From Myxococcales bacterium (GTDB lineage Bacteria; Myxococcota_A; UBA9042), in the NCBI GenBank assembly GCA_009692465.1, contig SHZD01000008.1, positions 1 through 59,245 of the forward strand: a stretch of 59,245 nt of DNA. Direction: 5' to 3'. A program made the position numbers and the translations under genes. Positions within the stretch are counted from its first letter, which is position 1, and every line of letters starts with the position of its first letter. Under the pieces are notes generated by a model. The model saw only the letters and a program-made list of their open reading frames with translations, made no database searches and was not told where the DNA came from. Positions 15,961-24,610 of the stretch are shown here, one piece after another.

Positions 15961-17472
15961 ATGGCCAGTGACCCTATACTCGACTGGCTTCGCCACAACC
16001 TGATCGGCAGCGACGCCACCATTCGCACCCCCTTTGGCACTTTGCCCAAGCGCTATTTCGATGCCACCGCTTCGGGCTTGGCGTTCGGGCCGATTGAGGA
16101 CGTGGTCCGCAGCAGCGTGCTGCCGTGGATGGCCAACACCCACACCGACGCCAGCGCAGTCGGCGGTTACATGACCGGTCTGTATGACGAAGCCCACACC
16201 AAAGTCAGGCGCCACGTCCACGCTGACTCCGACGACATCGTGGTGTTTTGCGGCAGCGGCGCCACCGGAGCCATCAACAAACTGGTGCGCGCGATTGGCC
16301 TGTTGGTCCCCGAGCCGATTGAGCGCGTGGTCGGGATCCGCAAGCAGATCCCGGATGCTGATCGGCCGGTGGTGTTCATTTCAAAAATGGAGCATCACAG
16401 CAACGACTTGCCGTGGCGCGAGAGCATCGCCGATGTCGAATTGGTCGGTTTTGACGACGACGGCCGCGTCAGCGTTGGCAAACTGGAAAAGCTGCTAAGC
16501 AGCGAGCGTTGGCGCGATAGGCCTTTGAAAATAGGCAGTTTCTCCGCAGCGAGCAACGTCACCGGCATCGTCAACGACACCGACGGTCTGGCGCGCGCGA
16601 TGCACCGCCACGGCGGTTTTGCCTGTTTTGACTACGCCGCCGCCGCGCCCTACGTGGCGATGGACATGCATCCAGCCGACGAAGCGGCCCGCAAAGACGC
16701 GATTTTCATCTCGATGCACAAGTTTTTGGGCGGGCCGCAGGCGCCTGGGCTGCTGGTCGCCAATCGCAAGCTGTTTCGCTCGCGGGTGCCGGTCGAGCCG
16801 GGCGGCGGCACGGTGGTCTACACCTCGCCGTGGGAGTGGCGGTACACCTCCGATCTCGGCCATCGCGAAGAGGGTGGCACCCCGGATATCGTCGGCTCGA
16901 TTCGCGCGGGGTTGGCGTTCGATCTGAAAGAAATCATTGGGGTGCAGCGCATTGCCGACCGCGAAGAACATCTGGTCCGCGCCGCGATTGCCCGCTGGAG
17001 TCCCCACCCACGCATTCGCATTTTGGGTGACCTCAACGTGCCGCGGCTGGGCATCTTGTCGCTGGTATTCGACCAAGGTCGCCTGCATCACAACCTTGCC
17101 GCGCGCCTGCTTTCGGATCGTTTTGGGGTGCAGACGCGGGGTGGCTGTATGTGTGCGGGCACCTACGGCCACGAACTGCTGGGCATTGGCGCCGCGCGCA
17201 GCTTTGAGATTCGCTGTGCCTTGGACCAAGGCGACGAGATGGCCAAGCCGGGCTGGTTGCGCATCAGCTTTTCGCCCGCGACCGGTGATGACGAGTTTGC
17301 TGTGTTGCTCGATGCCGTGGTGCAACTGGCTGACAACTGGCAGGCTTGGAGCGCGGAGTACGAAATCGACCGCACCACAGCCACGTGGCGCCATCGCGCG
17401 GATAGCGGCGCCGCCATGCAAAACCGGCAGGTCAGGTTGGCAGCGCCATTCACTCGGGAATTCAAGGGTTAG
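15961..17472 (+). CDS. Class V aminotransferase / cysteine-desulfurase-like enzyme
   Basis: This 503-aa PLP enzyme of fold type I, class V, has YFDATASGL (32-40), an EHHSN motif (144-148), the PLP-binding Asp224 in FDYAAAAPY, and the Schiff-base lysine Lys254 in SMHKFLGGPQ. A Cys-rich active-site loop RGGCMCAGTYGH lies near residue 400. It resembles the larger SufS/isopenicillin-epimerase-like branch rather than compact cysteine desulfurases. The AAGGA upstream favours the second ATG (15961) over the one at 15955. Coupling to allA suggests work on a product of purine breakdown, for example glyoxylate or ureidoglycine amino transfer, but this is inference from position only; a desulfurase role is also possible. 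Confidence 0.75.
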   Translation: MASDPILDWLRHNLIGSDATIRTPFGTLPKRYFDATASGLAFGPIEDVVRSSVLPWMANTHTDASAVGGYMTGLYDEAHTKVRRHVHADSDDIVVFCGSGATGAINKLVRAIGLLVPEPIERVVGIRKQIPDADRPVVFISKMEHHSNDLPWRESIADVELVGFDDDGRVSVGKLEKLLSSERWRDRPLKIGSFSAASNVTGIVNDTDGLARAMHRHGGFACFDYAAAAPYVAMDMHPADEAARKDAIFISMHKFLGGPQAPGLLVANRKLFRSRVPVEPGGGTVVYTSPWEWRYTSDLGHREEGGTPDIVGSIRAGLAFDLKEIIGVQRIADREEHLVRAAIARWSPHPRIRILGDLNVPRLGILSLVFDQGRLHHNLAARLLSDRFGVQTRGGCMCAGTYGHELLGIGAARSFEIRCALDQGDEMAKPGWLRISFSPATGDDEFAVLLDAVVQLADNWQAWSAEYEIDRTTATWRHRADSGAAMQNRQVRLAAPFTREFKG

Positions 17473-17490
17473 ACAGGGGTTATCGAAGCG

Positions 17491-17748
17491 TCAACGACTA
17501 CTGTGCGCCAACATCTCGCGAACCACGCTCTGCAAGTGCTCGACGTCGATCGGCTTGTTGACAACTGCCGCGAATCCCGCCTGCAGGGCCCGCTCTTCGT
17601 CCGCGCGCATGGCCAAGGCGGTCACTGCTAGCGCCGGGATGTGAGCCAGCGCCGGATCTTGGCGCAGCGCCAGCAGCGTCGCATAACCATCCAAAACCGG
17701 CATCGCCAAGTCGGGCAGCAGCAGTTGCGGCGGCGGCTTTTTCGCCAT
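17491..17748 (-). pseudogene. 5'-truncated response-regulator receiver domain
   Basis: The 85-aa frame matches the second half of a CheY-like receiver domain: the phosphoacceptor Asp13 in PDLAMPVLDG, Thr43 in AVTALAM, and Lys65 in VVNKPID, with the correct spacing. The first 40-45 residues that form strand 1, helix 1 and the acidic Asp pair are missing. They are not found in another frame, because the neighbouring lipoprotein gene begins there. It is probably a remnant of a hybrid kinase or response regulator cut by rearrangement, and a short expressed product is unlikely to be phosphorylated. Confidence 0.7.
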
Positions 17749-17769
17749 GGTCAGTGCATCGCTGCCATG

Positions 17770-18405
17770 TCAACCGCCACAATTGGAAAGGAAAGCACCA
17801 CACGAACCAGTCGCGCACCCTTCGCAGGGCTTGGCCGATGGATCAACTGCGCACTGCGCCTTGCAGGTCGAAAACAGGCATACTGCATACTCGCCCACGC
17901 AGCCCAGGCAGGCCGCGGTCAGCGAAAACGACTTGCCAATGCACGCGGAAAAACACGCCGATTTCTCCGCATTGGTGGGCTTGCCCATGCAGTTGTCGGC
18001 GTTGGAGCAAGTCTTGTAAGTCTGGGATAACTGGTCCAACTTGGCAAAATCACTGGCAATAGCCGCGGGCGGACAGGTCGGCTTAGCAGCTACACAAGTT
18101 CCGTTGGCGCAGTTTTCCGCGGCAGAACAGGGCACTGTCGCAAAGCCGCTGCCATTGGCCTTGCAGGCACGGACGCCATTGCCATCACATGCAGCCGCCG
18201 TCGCCGCGGAGCACAGGTCCGCAGCGCACCCTGCCGCGCCACAGAATTGAGTCGGCGTACACTGATCATCGGCAGTGCAGGCGCTCGCGGTTTCTCCGGT
18301 CTGCGCATCAAAGGCGACTTGACCGTCGGTGGCACCGGCAGGCCCTGCAGGACTGGAACAAGCGAGGGCGAGGCAGAGCGGAGCAAATCGGAAATCAACC
18401 CTCAT
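17770..18405 (-). CDS. Cysteine-rich lipoprotein
   Basis: This 211-aa protein has a signal ending in the lipobox ALAC (Cys16) and a Ser/Ala/Gly-rich linker. It then carries many cysteines in patterns such as CTADDQCTPTQFCGAAGCAADLC, CDGNGVRACKANG and CAVDPSAKPCEGCATGSCGAF. Such disulfide-rich lipoproteins are common on the surface of Myxococcota and have no assigned activity. A helical insert without cysteines (residues about 113-130) separates two cysteine clusters. No neighbour suggests a pathway. Confidence 0.75.
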   Translation of the reverse strand: MRVDFRFAPLCLALACSSPAGPAGATDGQVAFDAQTGETASACTADDQCTPTQFCGAAGCAADLCSAATAAACDGNGVRACKANGSGFATVPCSAAENCANGTCVAAKPTCPPAAIASDFAKLDQLSQTYKTCSNADNCMGKPTNAEKSACFSACIGKSFSLTAACLGCVGEYAVCLFSTCKAQCAVDPSAKPCEGCATGSCGAFLSNCGG

Positions 18406-18467
18406 TTCAGCAACCTCTCAGCGACTCTGTGCTGCACGGATTTGTGTAGCCACCGGAGCCCTGCCGT

Positions 18468-19367
18468 TCACGTCGCGACAACCGTCCCAGCCATGTGCAG
18501 GGTTTGACCGTCCTTGGAGCGCAGCGCAAAGCGCATACCGACGTCGTCGTGGGCACTCTCGAGCACCACCGTCGAAGGCAGAAATACCGGGCGCCGAAAC
18601 TGCACATCGATGCGGTGCGGACCGGCCGGCAAGTCGTCTTCACATTCGGCGATGCAGCGCCCAAGCGACCACATGCCGTGGACGATTGCCCGCGGAAAAC
18701 CAAACAGTTTTGCGGTAGTCGCGTGCAGGTGGATCGGATTGTAGTCCCCGGCGATGGCGGCGTACTTGCGTCCGGTGTCCTCTGCTACACGAATGAGCGT
18801 ACTGCGCCGCGATTCTGCGCCCAAACCAGAATTAGTCGTGCTATCCGTAACTTTAGCTGTCGATTTCTTCGCTGCCGCCTTCACTGGCGAGCGCGCCAGC
18901 GCGGTGATGGTCGCCGACCACACCAATTCGCTGTCCACCGTCGCTTGGGTGACCAAGTCGATCTCGACGCCTTTGTCCGTTGGCCGAGCCGGCTGCAAGT
19001 GGCAGGCAAAATGCACGGCATCGTCCAGCGCAATTGGCCGAGTTTGCTCAATCACATTGCGCATATGCACAATGCCTGCCGCGGCGAGGGGAAACTCCGG
19101 ATCGGTCAGCATGTGCACGTGCAGCGCGCCGGCCATCAACTGGGGAAAAGTCACCGGCAAGTACGGGCTGTCGACAAATCCGCACAGTTTTCGGTAGCGC
19201 GCCAGCACCGCGGGATCCGCTCTAGTTGGCCACAGTTCGTGTTCCAAGCGAGGAAACGTGACCGTACTTAGGTCCATCGGCGTTTTTTTGCCGCTGGAAG
19301 CGATAGCGCGCACCCAGGCCGGCACCAAACTTGGCGGTCGCTCGTACACGCGGCGCTTATCACCCAT
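18468..19367 (-). CDS. MaoC-like hydratase, double hotdog
   Basis: This 299-aa protein resembles R-specific enoyl-CoA hydratases / MaoC dehydratases. The C-terminal half holds the hydratase-2 motif: KYAAIAGDYNPIHLHATTAKLFGF then AIVHGMWSLGR (about 204-240), with the catalytic Asp and His in the usual places. The N-terminal half (about 45-160) reads as a second, degenerate hotdog domain. A Lys/Ala/Ser/Thr linker at about 165-185 joins them. Likely reaction: reversible hydration of a trans-2-enoyl-CoA in fatty-acid metabolism. It is a single gene with no adjacent beta-oxidation partner. Confidence 0.8.
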   Translation of the reverse strand: MGDKRRVYERPPSLVPAWVRAIASSGKKTPMDLSTVTFPRLEHELWPTRADPAVLARYRKLCGFVDSPYLPVTFPQLMAGALHVHMLTDPEFPLAAAGIVHMRNVIEQTRPIALDDAVHFACHLQPARPTDKGVEIDLVTQATVDSELVWSATITALARSPVKAAAKKSTAKVTDSTTNSGLGAESRRSTLIRVAEDTGRKYAAIAGDYNPIHLHATTAKLFGFPRAIVHGMWSLGRCIAECEDDLPAGPHRIDVQFRRPVFLPSTVVLESAHDDVGMRFALRSKDGQTLHMAGTVVAT

Positions 19368-19412
19368 CTGGACTCCGGATTATGGGGCAGTGGCCAAGTT
19401 TGGCTGCAAAAT

Positions 19413-21272
19413 TCAGCCCTTTATGCTGGGCGTCTTGCCGGTAAGCGCTGAAACTGGCGGAAACGCTTCGGGCCACAGAGCTGCTCGCGACCAGCCAGCC
19501 GGCCACGCTGAGCCCCGATTCCCTGCAATTTCCTGACTATCGGGCCCGGCGGCGAAGTTGTTAATGTCGGCAAACGCGCGCTCTTGGTTGCGGCGGCCTC
19601 CGCGCTGACGCATCGGCACCAGTTCACCAGCTTCCTCAACTTGGCAGATTTCGTGAGGACATGCGCGCAGATCCACGAGCGCTCCTTGGCGCGCGGGGTT
19701 GAGCAACTGCTCCTCGTTGCCAATCGGATCGGCCACGGTCTTGGCTTTCAAGGTCCAGACCAACAAGGACGTCGGATCGCCATCGGGCCTATTGCGCTGC
19801 AACAAGTCCGGAACGCCGTAGAATTGCTTGCCAATATCATTCTGATTCACCGGACCGGCCATCAGGCAGATGCCGCACAGCAGGTCGCAGTCTGCTGGCA
19901 ATTCGACGGTGCCCATCAGCTCGGCGTACAAAGCGGACCGCGACGCCGCCGCTCCTACCGCTCTAACTGCATGATCCCAATCGAGATTAGCCCGCTCCAG
20001 CTCGCGCGCCGACAAGCCGACAATATAGATGCGCTGACCGACGAGTGCAAACGCTTTGCGCCCCTTTTCGGCGTTGCGGGACAGCGCTCGGCCCATCGGC
20101 AGGTCCGCCCACAGCGGCAACTGGGCAATCAACTTGTCGGTCACCAGATTCTGTTCGTCGCGCATTTCCTTGAGACGCTGTTCACCGTCTGGGGTCAGCG
20201 CGTCGATGCGGTCGAGCAGCAGCAATTCTTTGGCGCGGTCGCGATCGCATCCCGTCCAATGCGCAAATGCGTTGTAGGCAGCTCGACCGGCCATGACGGT
20301 CAATTGATCTGGAACATCCATGCCTTGTGGCGTCCGGTACTCGGCCGGAGCCTTTTCTTCGGCATTGACGCCAGGCAGAATTCGTTCGCTGCGCAGCGCC
20401 ATTAACCCAGCACCAATCTTGCGAAAAGTCTCTGCGGCCATCGACACGCGCTCGCTGCTCACCGCCCAGCCCACCTGGACCACCAGCGCGACTTTCCAGC
20501 CCTGCGAGCGATCTTGCAACTTGAGCCCGCACATCTCCTCCAAAGCATGGACCAAAGGCTTATTCTCTTTGCGGCCTCGCCCGCAAAACGGCGCCATGAA
20601 CACCTGGGCCAAACGCCGCCCCGCCGAGCCGATGACGGCCGCCCGTTCCATGGCGTCGGCCAAGATGCCGATGTGCAGGTGCTGGAGGTAGCCGATCGAT
20701 GGGATGTCGTCGGTGTGGCGCACTTTCTTGTCCCAGGCCCGCATCGGCACCGTTCCCAGTGATAACAGAGGTTTATGACCGACAAACGTCAGCAGCAGCG
20801 TAAAGGGAGTGCGATAGGGGCGGGCCAATACCACGTGGGTATACGCCACGTTGTCTAAGACCTCCGTCTCACGGCGGGTCAGTCCGCGCAGTAGGTGGCC
20901 GATGCGCTGCGACGCATGCGGCCCGAACGTGCACTGGCGCTGACCCTGAAAGTTGGTCGATTGGCGCGCGGAGAGCACCCCAAGTGCCGATTCTTCAAAG
21001 ATCTCTTGTTCAGTCACCGGCCGCACCTGGGCAAACGCGGTCGGACGTTGCAAGGTCAGCAGTTGCGTGGCCTGAACCGCTTCAGACGTCGACAGCGACA
21101 CCCGAGTGCGGTAGCCGACCGGCGATGCCGACTCCAAATGGGCAGGCAGGGTGTACCGGGTCGCTTTTTCGCCAGCTTTGGGCGGCTCAGAGCGGCGGTG
21201 CGCCCGCCTGTCAGCTGCAGGCGGTGTAATGGCTACGACTTCAAGGGGTTTGGCGACGGGCGTATCCGGCAT
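19413..21272 (-). CDS. Large conserved-looking protein of unknown function
   Basis: This is a 619-aa protein from MPDTPVAK, the first Met after a frame that is probably not coding. I do not recognise the family. No signal peptide or obvious membrane helix is present. It is rich in Arg, Leu and Ala; contains a stretch FTLLLTFVGHKPLLSLGTVPMRAWDKK, a CGLKL/CGRGRK region, and a Cys-containing CDLLCGICLMAG; and ends in a low-complexity tail. Base composition and codon use look like the neighbours. It is followed at its 5' side by a family D repeat. No operon partner is evident. Confidence 0.6.
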   Translation of the reverse strand: MPDTPVAKPLEVVAITPPAADRRAHRRSEPPKAGEKATRYTLPAHLESASPVGYRTRVSLSTSEAVQATQLLTLQRPTAFAQVRPVTEQEIFEESALGVLSARQSTNFQGQRQCTFGPHASQRIGHLLRGLTRRETEVLDNVAYTHVVLARPYRTPFTLLLTFVGHKPLLSLGTVPMRAWDKKVRHTDDIPSIGYLQHLHIGILADAMERAAVIGSAGRRLAQVFMAPFCGRGRKENKPLVHALEEMCGLKLQDRSQGWKVALVVQVGWAVSSERVSMAAETFRKIGAGLMALRSERILPGVNAEEKAPAEYRTPQGMDVPDQLTVMAGRAAYNAFAHWTGCDRDRAKELLLLDRIDALTPDGEQRLKEMRDEQNLVTDKLIAQLPLWADLPMGRALSRNAEKGRKAFALVGQRIYIVGLSARELERANLDWDHAVRAVGAAASRSALYAELMGTVELPADCDLLCGICLMAGPVNQNDIGKQFYGVPDLLQRNRPDGDPTSLLVWTLKAKTVADPIGNEEQLLNPARQGALVDLRACPHEICQVEEAGELVPMRQRGGRRNQERAFADINNFAAGPDSQEIAGNRGSAWPAGWSRAALWPEAFPPVSALTGKTPSIKG

Positions 21273-21360
21273 AGGGCAACAACGACTTGGACAGCACGAC
21301 GACTGCTGGGCTAGTTCGATAACACGGGCGGGCAGTCGGTGCAAGGACGCCCGCCAGCCG

Positions 21361-21550
21361 CGACCCCCGCTTTGGGCGCATCTCGGCGTCACTGCGTCAC
21401 TTTTCTGTCAGGGACGTACGAGAGTACGCCCGTGACAAAAAGGTCCTTGCTCCTTGTCGAGCGACAGCGAGCGACAGCGAGCGACAGCGAGCGACAGGGC
21501 ACTGGCAGCCCAAATCGGGGGCCGCGGAAATTTTCGCTGGGGAATTTGGG
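21361..21550 (+). repeat. Family D element, copy D1
   Basis: This 190-bp intergenic element begins cgacccccgctttgggcgca. It contains a gtac-rich hairpin (ggacgtac-gaga-gtacgcc), then ccttgctccttgtcga, a short tandem array, and ends with a core in which cccaaat pairs with atttggg. The same blocks occur at 27.7 kb and, inverted, at 59.0 kb. The frames crossing it are not coding. The flanking bases 21273-21360 and 21551-21596 show nothing else. Confidence 0.8.
21461..21497 (+). repeat. 10-bp tandem repeat within D1
   Basis: The unit gcgacagcga is repeated almost four times (3.7 copies). The other D copies carry only a single related unit here (gcgccagcgagcgacc in D3), so the array expanded within this copy. 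Confidence 0.9.
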
Positions 21551-21596
21551 CCAAGGTGATTCAGTACCCCCATTTACCGCCGGGCACTGACAATGG

Positions 21597-22685
21597 CTAC
21601 GTGTCGCGATTGGCTAAACGCAAACCAAAGCCAGGTTGCGAACTGACAACAATATCTGGTCCTTCGCCGATTGCTTCACCAACGAATGGATCGGCGGCCA
21701 ACAGCCAAGCTGTGTCCAAATCTGGGTATTCGACACCACCAAGCGCGATGGCCAGATGGGCCGCAGCAGTGATGCCCAAGCGAGTCTCGACCATTGCCCC
21801 AACCATGAGCGAAAACCCATGTGCTCGTGCAGCCTTGCCAATCTGGATCGCGTTGTTCAGCCCGCCGCATTTGGCCAACTTGAGGTTGACACCGCTGACG
21901 GCGCCAAGCTCGGCTAGGCGCTGCAAGTCATTCAAATTTTGGCATGATTCATCGGCAATCACGGCAAACGGCACCGCCAACGTGACCGCGCGCAGCCCGG
22001 CGTAGTCGTGTTTGCCGCACGGCTGCTCCAGCGCGAGCACTGGAAGCTTCAAGCGTAGGAGTTCACTGGAAAACTCCAAAGCGGTCGCTGCATCATAGCC
22101 AGCGTTGGCGTCGATAATCAGCGAGCAGTTGGGCACCGCAGCGACCACAGCTTGTAGGCCGTGCAGGTCCGTCGCGTAGTCTCGACCGACTTTGACCTTG
22201 AAGCGATCGAAACCGCGCTGCGCCCAGCGTTGCGCAGTCGTTGCCATGTGGTCCGCATGGCTGATGGATAACGTAATGTTGGACACCAAAGTCGTTGGCT
22301 CGGCGGCTGAATTGAGCATACGCCACACCGGTTGACCGGCCAAACGCGCCCTGGCATCCCACAGCGCCATGTCCAAACCAGCGCGCGCACACGGACCTAG
22401 AGTGGGCCAATTGTCGTCAAAGGTGCTGGGCAGCGACCGCGTCAATTCGCGCAACTGAGCCATGATGTCGGCTGCAGTTTCAGTGGTCACTGCCGGCAAA
22501 GTCGCCGCTTCACCGATGCCTTCCATCACAACCCCAGTCTCAAGGTCGCGTAATTGCACGCAGACCAAGACGTTAGGCGTTGCCTCAATATGGGTAGTGG
22601 CGATCACAAACGGTTCGCGCAGGGGCACAGTCAGCGGCGCCACTCGGACGGTTACGACTTGTAACTTGCTGATAATACGAGGCAT
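21597..22685 (-). CDS. Dipeptide epimerase (L-Ala-D/L-Glu epimerase-like)
   Basis: This 362-aa enolase-superfamily enzyme belongs to the muconate-lactonising/dipeptide-epimerase branch. Catalytic and metal residues are all visible: KVKVG (Lys163, Lys165), Asp192 in IIDANAGY, Glu220 in ALEQP, Asp245 in IADES, and Lys269 in NLKLAK. The likely reaction is interconversion of L-Ala-D-Glu and L-Ala-L-Glu during murein peptide recycling, though other dipeptide specificities occur in the family. The start MPRIIS fits the family's first strand. It is the last gene of a minus-strand run; the next gene upstream ends 20 bp before it. Confidence 0.85.
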   Translation of the reverse strand: MPRIISKLQVVTVRVAPLTVPLREPFVIATTHIEATPNVLVCVQLRDLETGVVMEGIGEAATLPAVTTETAADIMAQLRELTRSLPSTFDDNWPTLGPCARAGLDMALWDARARLAGQPVWRMLNSAAEPTTLVSNITLSISHADHMATTAQRWAQRGFDRFKVKVGRDYATDLHGLQAVVAAVPNCSLIIDANAGYDAATALEFSSELLRLKLPVLALEQPCGKHDYAGLRAVTLAVPFAVIADESCQNLNDLQRLAELGAVSGVNLKLAKCGGLNNAIQIGKAARAHGFSLMVGAMVETRLGITAAAHLAIALGGVEYPDLDTAWLLAADPFVGEAIGEGPDIVVSSQPGFGLRLANRDT

Positions 22686-22705
22686 AGCTCCGTCAGTGGG
22701 TTTCA

Positions 22706-23416
22706 CTACGCGGATTCCGTGGCCTGGCGAAGGCGCGAGGCAACGTCTGGACCGCGCAACGGCTGACCGTGAGCCGGCAGAAACAGCTGCGGCGGGTCGG
22801 CCTCCAACTGCTCCAGCACCCACGCCTTGTAGCGCTGCTTGTCGGCGAGAAATAGGCGTTTGAACAACGGATTGGTCATCAAGCCCGCCCGAAACCCGAC
22901 CAGCCAAATCAGCATACCCAAGGGGCCCGGCGGCAAACGGCGTTCATTGATCAGACCATCTGTGACAAACCAGGCTTGACCTCCGCTGGTTGCGATACTG
23001 AGCCACAATTCACCCTGCTTGGCGGTCGGCGGCTGCATCAAGCGAATCGTCGAGGGCAACTGCTCGGCTACCTCCGCCACATCCCCAATGTTCAACGCGG
23101 GTAATTTTTTGCGCAGTCGCGGCAACGCCCCAGCCGCCGCCACTACTTTTGCTTGCGGAAAGCGCGCCACCCACACGGCTAAGCCACTGTTGTGAAAGTG
23201 ATTTGGCGCCAAGAGCAGCGCGGGCTGGCCATACTTAGCCAACTGTGCCCAGTGCTTCTCGTCGGCAATCGCACCCGGACTGACCACCACAAGCTCGCCG
23301 CCGCCCAGCCCAATGACTGCCATTCGTGCCCGGTTGCTGCCATAGCGGGCCGCGAGCAGCGGCCGTTCCGCATCGTAGACTTCCCAAAATGGCTCTGGAT
23401 CCGCTGGTGTCGACAT
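22706..23416 (-). CDS. MBL-fold protein, DUF4336-like, degenerate metal site
   Basis: The 236-aa product starts at MSTPADP, which has GAGGA five bases upstream; a longer frame begins at 23476. The sequence follows a metallo-beta-lactamase-like layout of the DUF4336 type: VIGLGGGELVVVSPG, LLAPNHFHNSGLAVWVARFP, WFVTDGLINERR, and LFLPAHGQPLRGPD near the end. The usual HxHxDH zinc motif is replaced by NHFHNS, so metal binding may be altered or lost. Function unknown. Confidence 0.65.
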   Translation of the reverse strand: MSTPADPEPFWEVYDAERPLLAARYGSNRARMAVIGLGGGELVVVSPGAIADEKHWAQLAKYGQPALLLAPNHFHNSGLAVWVARFPQAKVVAAAGALPRLRKKLPALNIGDVAEVAEQLPSTIRLMQPPTAKQGELWLSIATSGGQAWFVTDGLINERRLPPGPLGMLIWLVGFRAGLMTNPLFKRLFLADKQRYKAWVLEQLEADPPQLFLPAHGQPLRGPDVASRLRQATESA

Positions 23417-23495
23417 GGTGTCCTCAGGCGGCACGTCCGGTGCCTCAGGTTCAACTGGTTGGCGCTGCGAACCCATGCCACGAATCGCAAAAGGA

Positions 23496-23972
23496 TTACT
23501 GCAAATCGACTAGATTGTCGGCGACCGGTGTCGGCGCCCGCATCACCACGGCATCGCGGCCATCAGCGTAGTATTTTCGCCGGCGACCAATTTCAACAAA
23601 CCCACACGACCGGTACATGGCCAGAGCAGCCGTATTGTCGGCGGCAACCTCCAGAACGACCGAAGTTGCGCCCTCAGAGGCTGCAGTCGCAAGCAACTGC
23701 ACGATCAGTCGCCGACCCAAACTGCGTCCGCGCAGCCCCGGCACGACGCCCACCCGATTGATTTGCCCTTCGTCACCCACCAGCCACGCCAGCAAGTAGC
23801 CAACGGGTTGTTGGTCAACGTGCGCGATCCAAGCACGACCATGGGCGGTGCCGATTTCATTTTCGACACTCTGCTGGGACCACGGATCAGCAAAGCAAGC
23901 CACTTCCAGTGTCGCCAGCTCGACCGCATCGCCGCGGTTGGCTGGGCGCAAGGTGACCCAGTTCGCGGTCAT
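23496..23972 (-). CDS. rimI: Ribosomal protein S18 alanine N-acetyltransferase
   Basis: This 158-aa GNAT-fold protein acetylates the N-terminal alanine of ribosomal protein S18 using acetyl-CoA; some relatives act more broadly. Family features are the acetyl-CoA loop VVPGLRGRSLGRRLI (about 77-91), LEVAADNTAALAMYRSCGFVEIGRRRKYY, and the N-terminal pattern ACFADPWS. Its ATG overlaps the engB stop codon by four bases (ATGA), so the two are translationally coupled. RimI is often near tsaB/tsaE; here tsaE is 29 kb away. Confidence 0.88.
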   Translation of the reverse strand: MTANWVTLRPANRGDAVELATLEVACFADPWSQQSVENEIGTAHGRAWIAHVDQQPVGYLLAWLVGDEGQINRVGVVPGLRGRSLGRRLIVQLLATAASEGATSVVLEVAADNTAALAMYRSCGFVEIGRRRKYYADGRDAVVMRAPTPVADNLVDLQ

Positions 23973-24610
23973 GGTTTGGCAAAAGCGGCGTTGCGAATTC
24001 GCACCAGCAACTCGTCGGTTCCCAGTTTATGGTGAGCGCTGACTGCCAATGCCAGTTGTTTCAAGCGAAATTCCGTCATAAGTCGCTGGCAAATGGCCCC
24101 GCGTTTGGTGGTGGCGATTTCGTCGCATTTGGTGGCCACTACTTCATACGGCACCTTGTTTTCACGCAACCACGCCGCAAAACCAATGGCGTCGTCGTCG
24201 CGGTCGCGGCGACTGTCTTGCAGGATCACGACCATCCGCAGGTTTTCCGCACTCAGCAGGTAAAACTGAATCATCTCAGCAAAGTGCCGCAGCAAAACCT
24301 TACTCACCGCCGCGTGGCCAAAGCCTGGCAAATCGACTAGCCGCAGCTGCTGGCCGGTCGACAGCACGGCGTCGAACAAGTTGACGGCCTGAGTCCGCCC
24401 TGGGGTCTTCGAAGTTCGTGCTAGAGCGTTTTGGTTACACAACGCATTGATAAGAGACGATTTCCCGCAGTTGCTGCGGCCGACAAACGCAATTTCTGGC
24501 GGGCCCACGGGGACTTCGCCCGCCTTGCCGACGCTCGCCACATAGACGGCCGACACAATGCGCAAGACTCTCGCTTTGCGCTTTATGGGGCGGGGCGCGC
24601 CGTCACTCAT
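23969..24610 (-). CDS. engB: Ribosome-biogenesis GTPase EngB/YsxC
   Basis: The 213-aa product starts at MSDGAPRPIKRK. It is a GTPase needed for 50S subunit assembly and cell division. G1 is GRSNCGKSS, switch I is KTPGRTQ, G3 is DLPGFGHA, and G4 is TKCDE. Length and spacing match YihA/YsxC. The start codon overlaps the end of the RNase J gene by eight bases and the stop overlaps rimI, giving a tight rnj-engB-rimI group for RNA and ribosome metabolism. Confidence 0.93.
   Translation of the reverse strand: MSDGAPRPIKRKARVLRIVSAVYVASVGKAGEVPVGPPEIAFVGRSNCGKSSLINALCNQNALARTSKTPGRTQAVNLFDAVLSTGQQLRLVDLPGFGHAAVSKVLLRHFAEMIQFYLLSAENLRMVVILQDSRRDRDDDAIGFAAWLRENKVPYEVVATKCDEIATTKRGAICQRLMTEFRLKQLALAVSAHHKLGTDELLVRIRNAAFAKP

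Noticed and set aside
16495..17421. 308-codon minus-strand frame antisense to the aminotransferase
   Set aside because: Shadow frame; the plus-strand product has all PLP-enzyme motifs.
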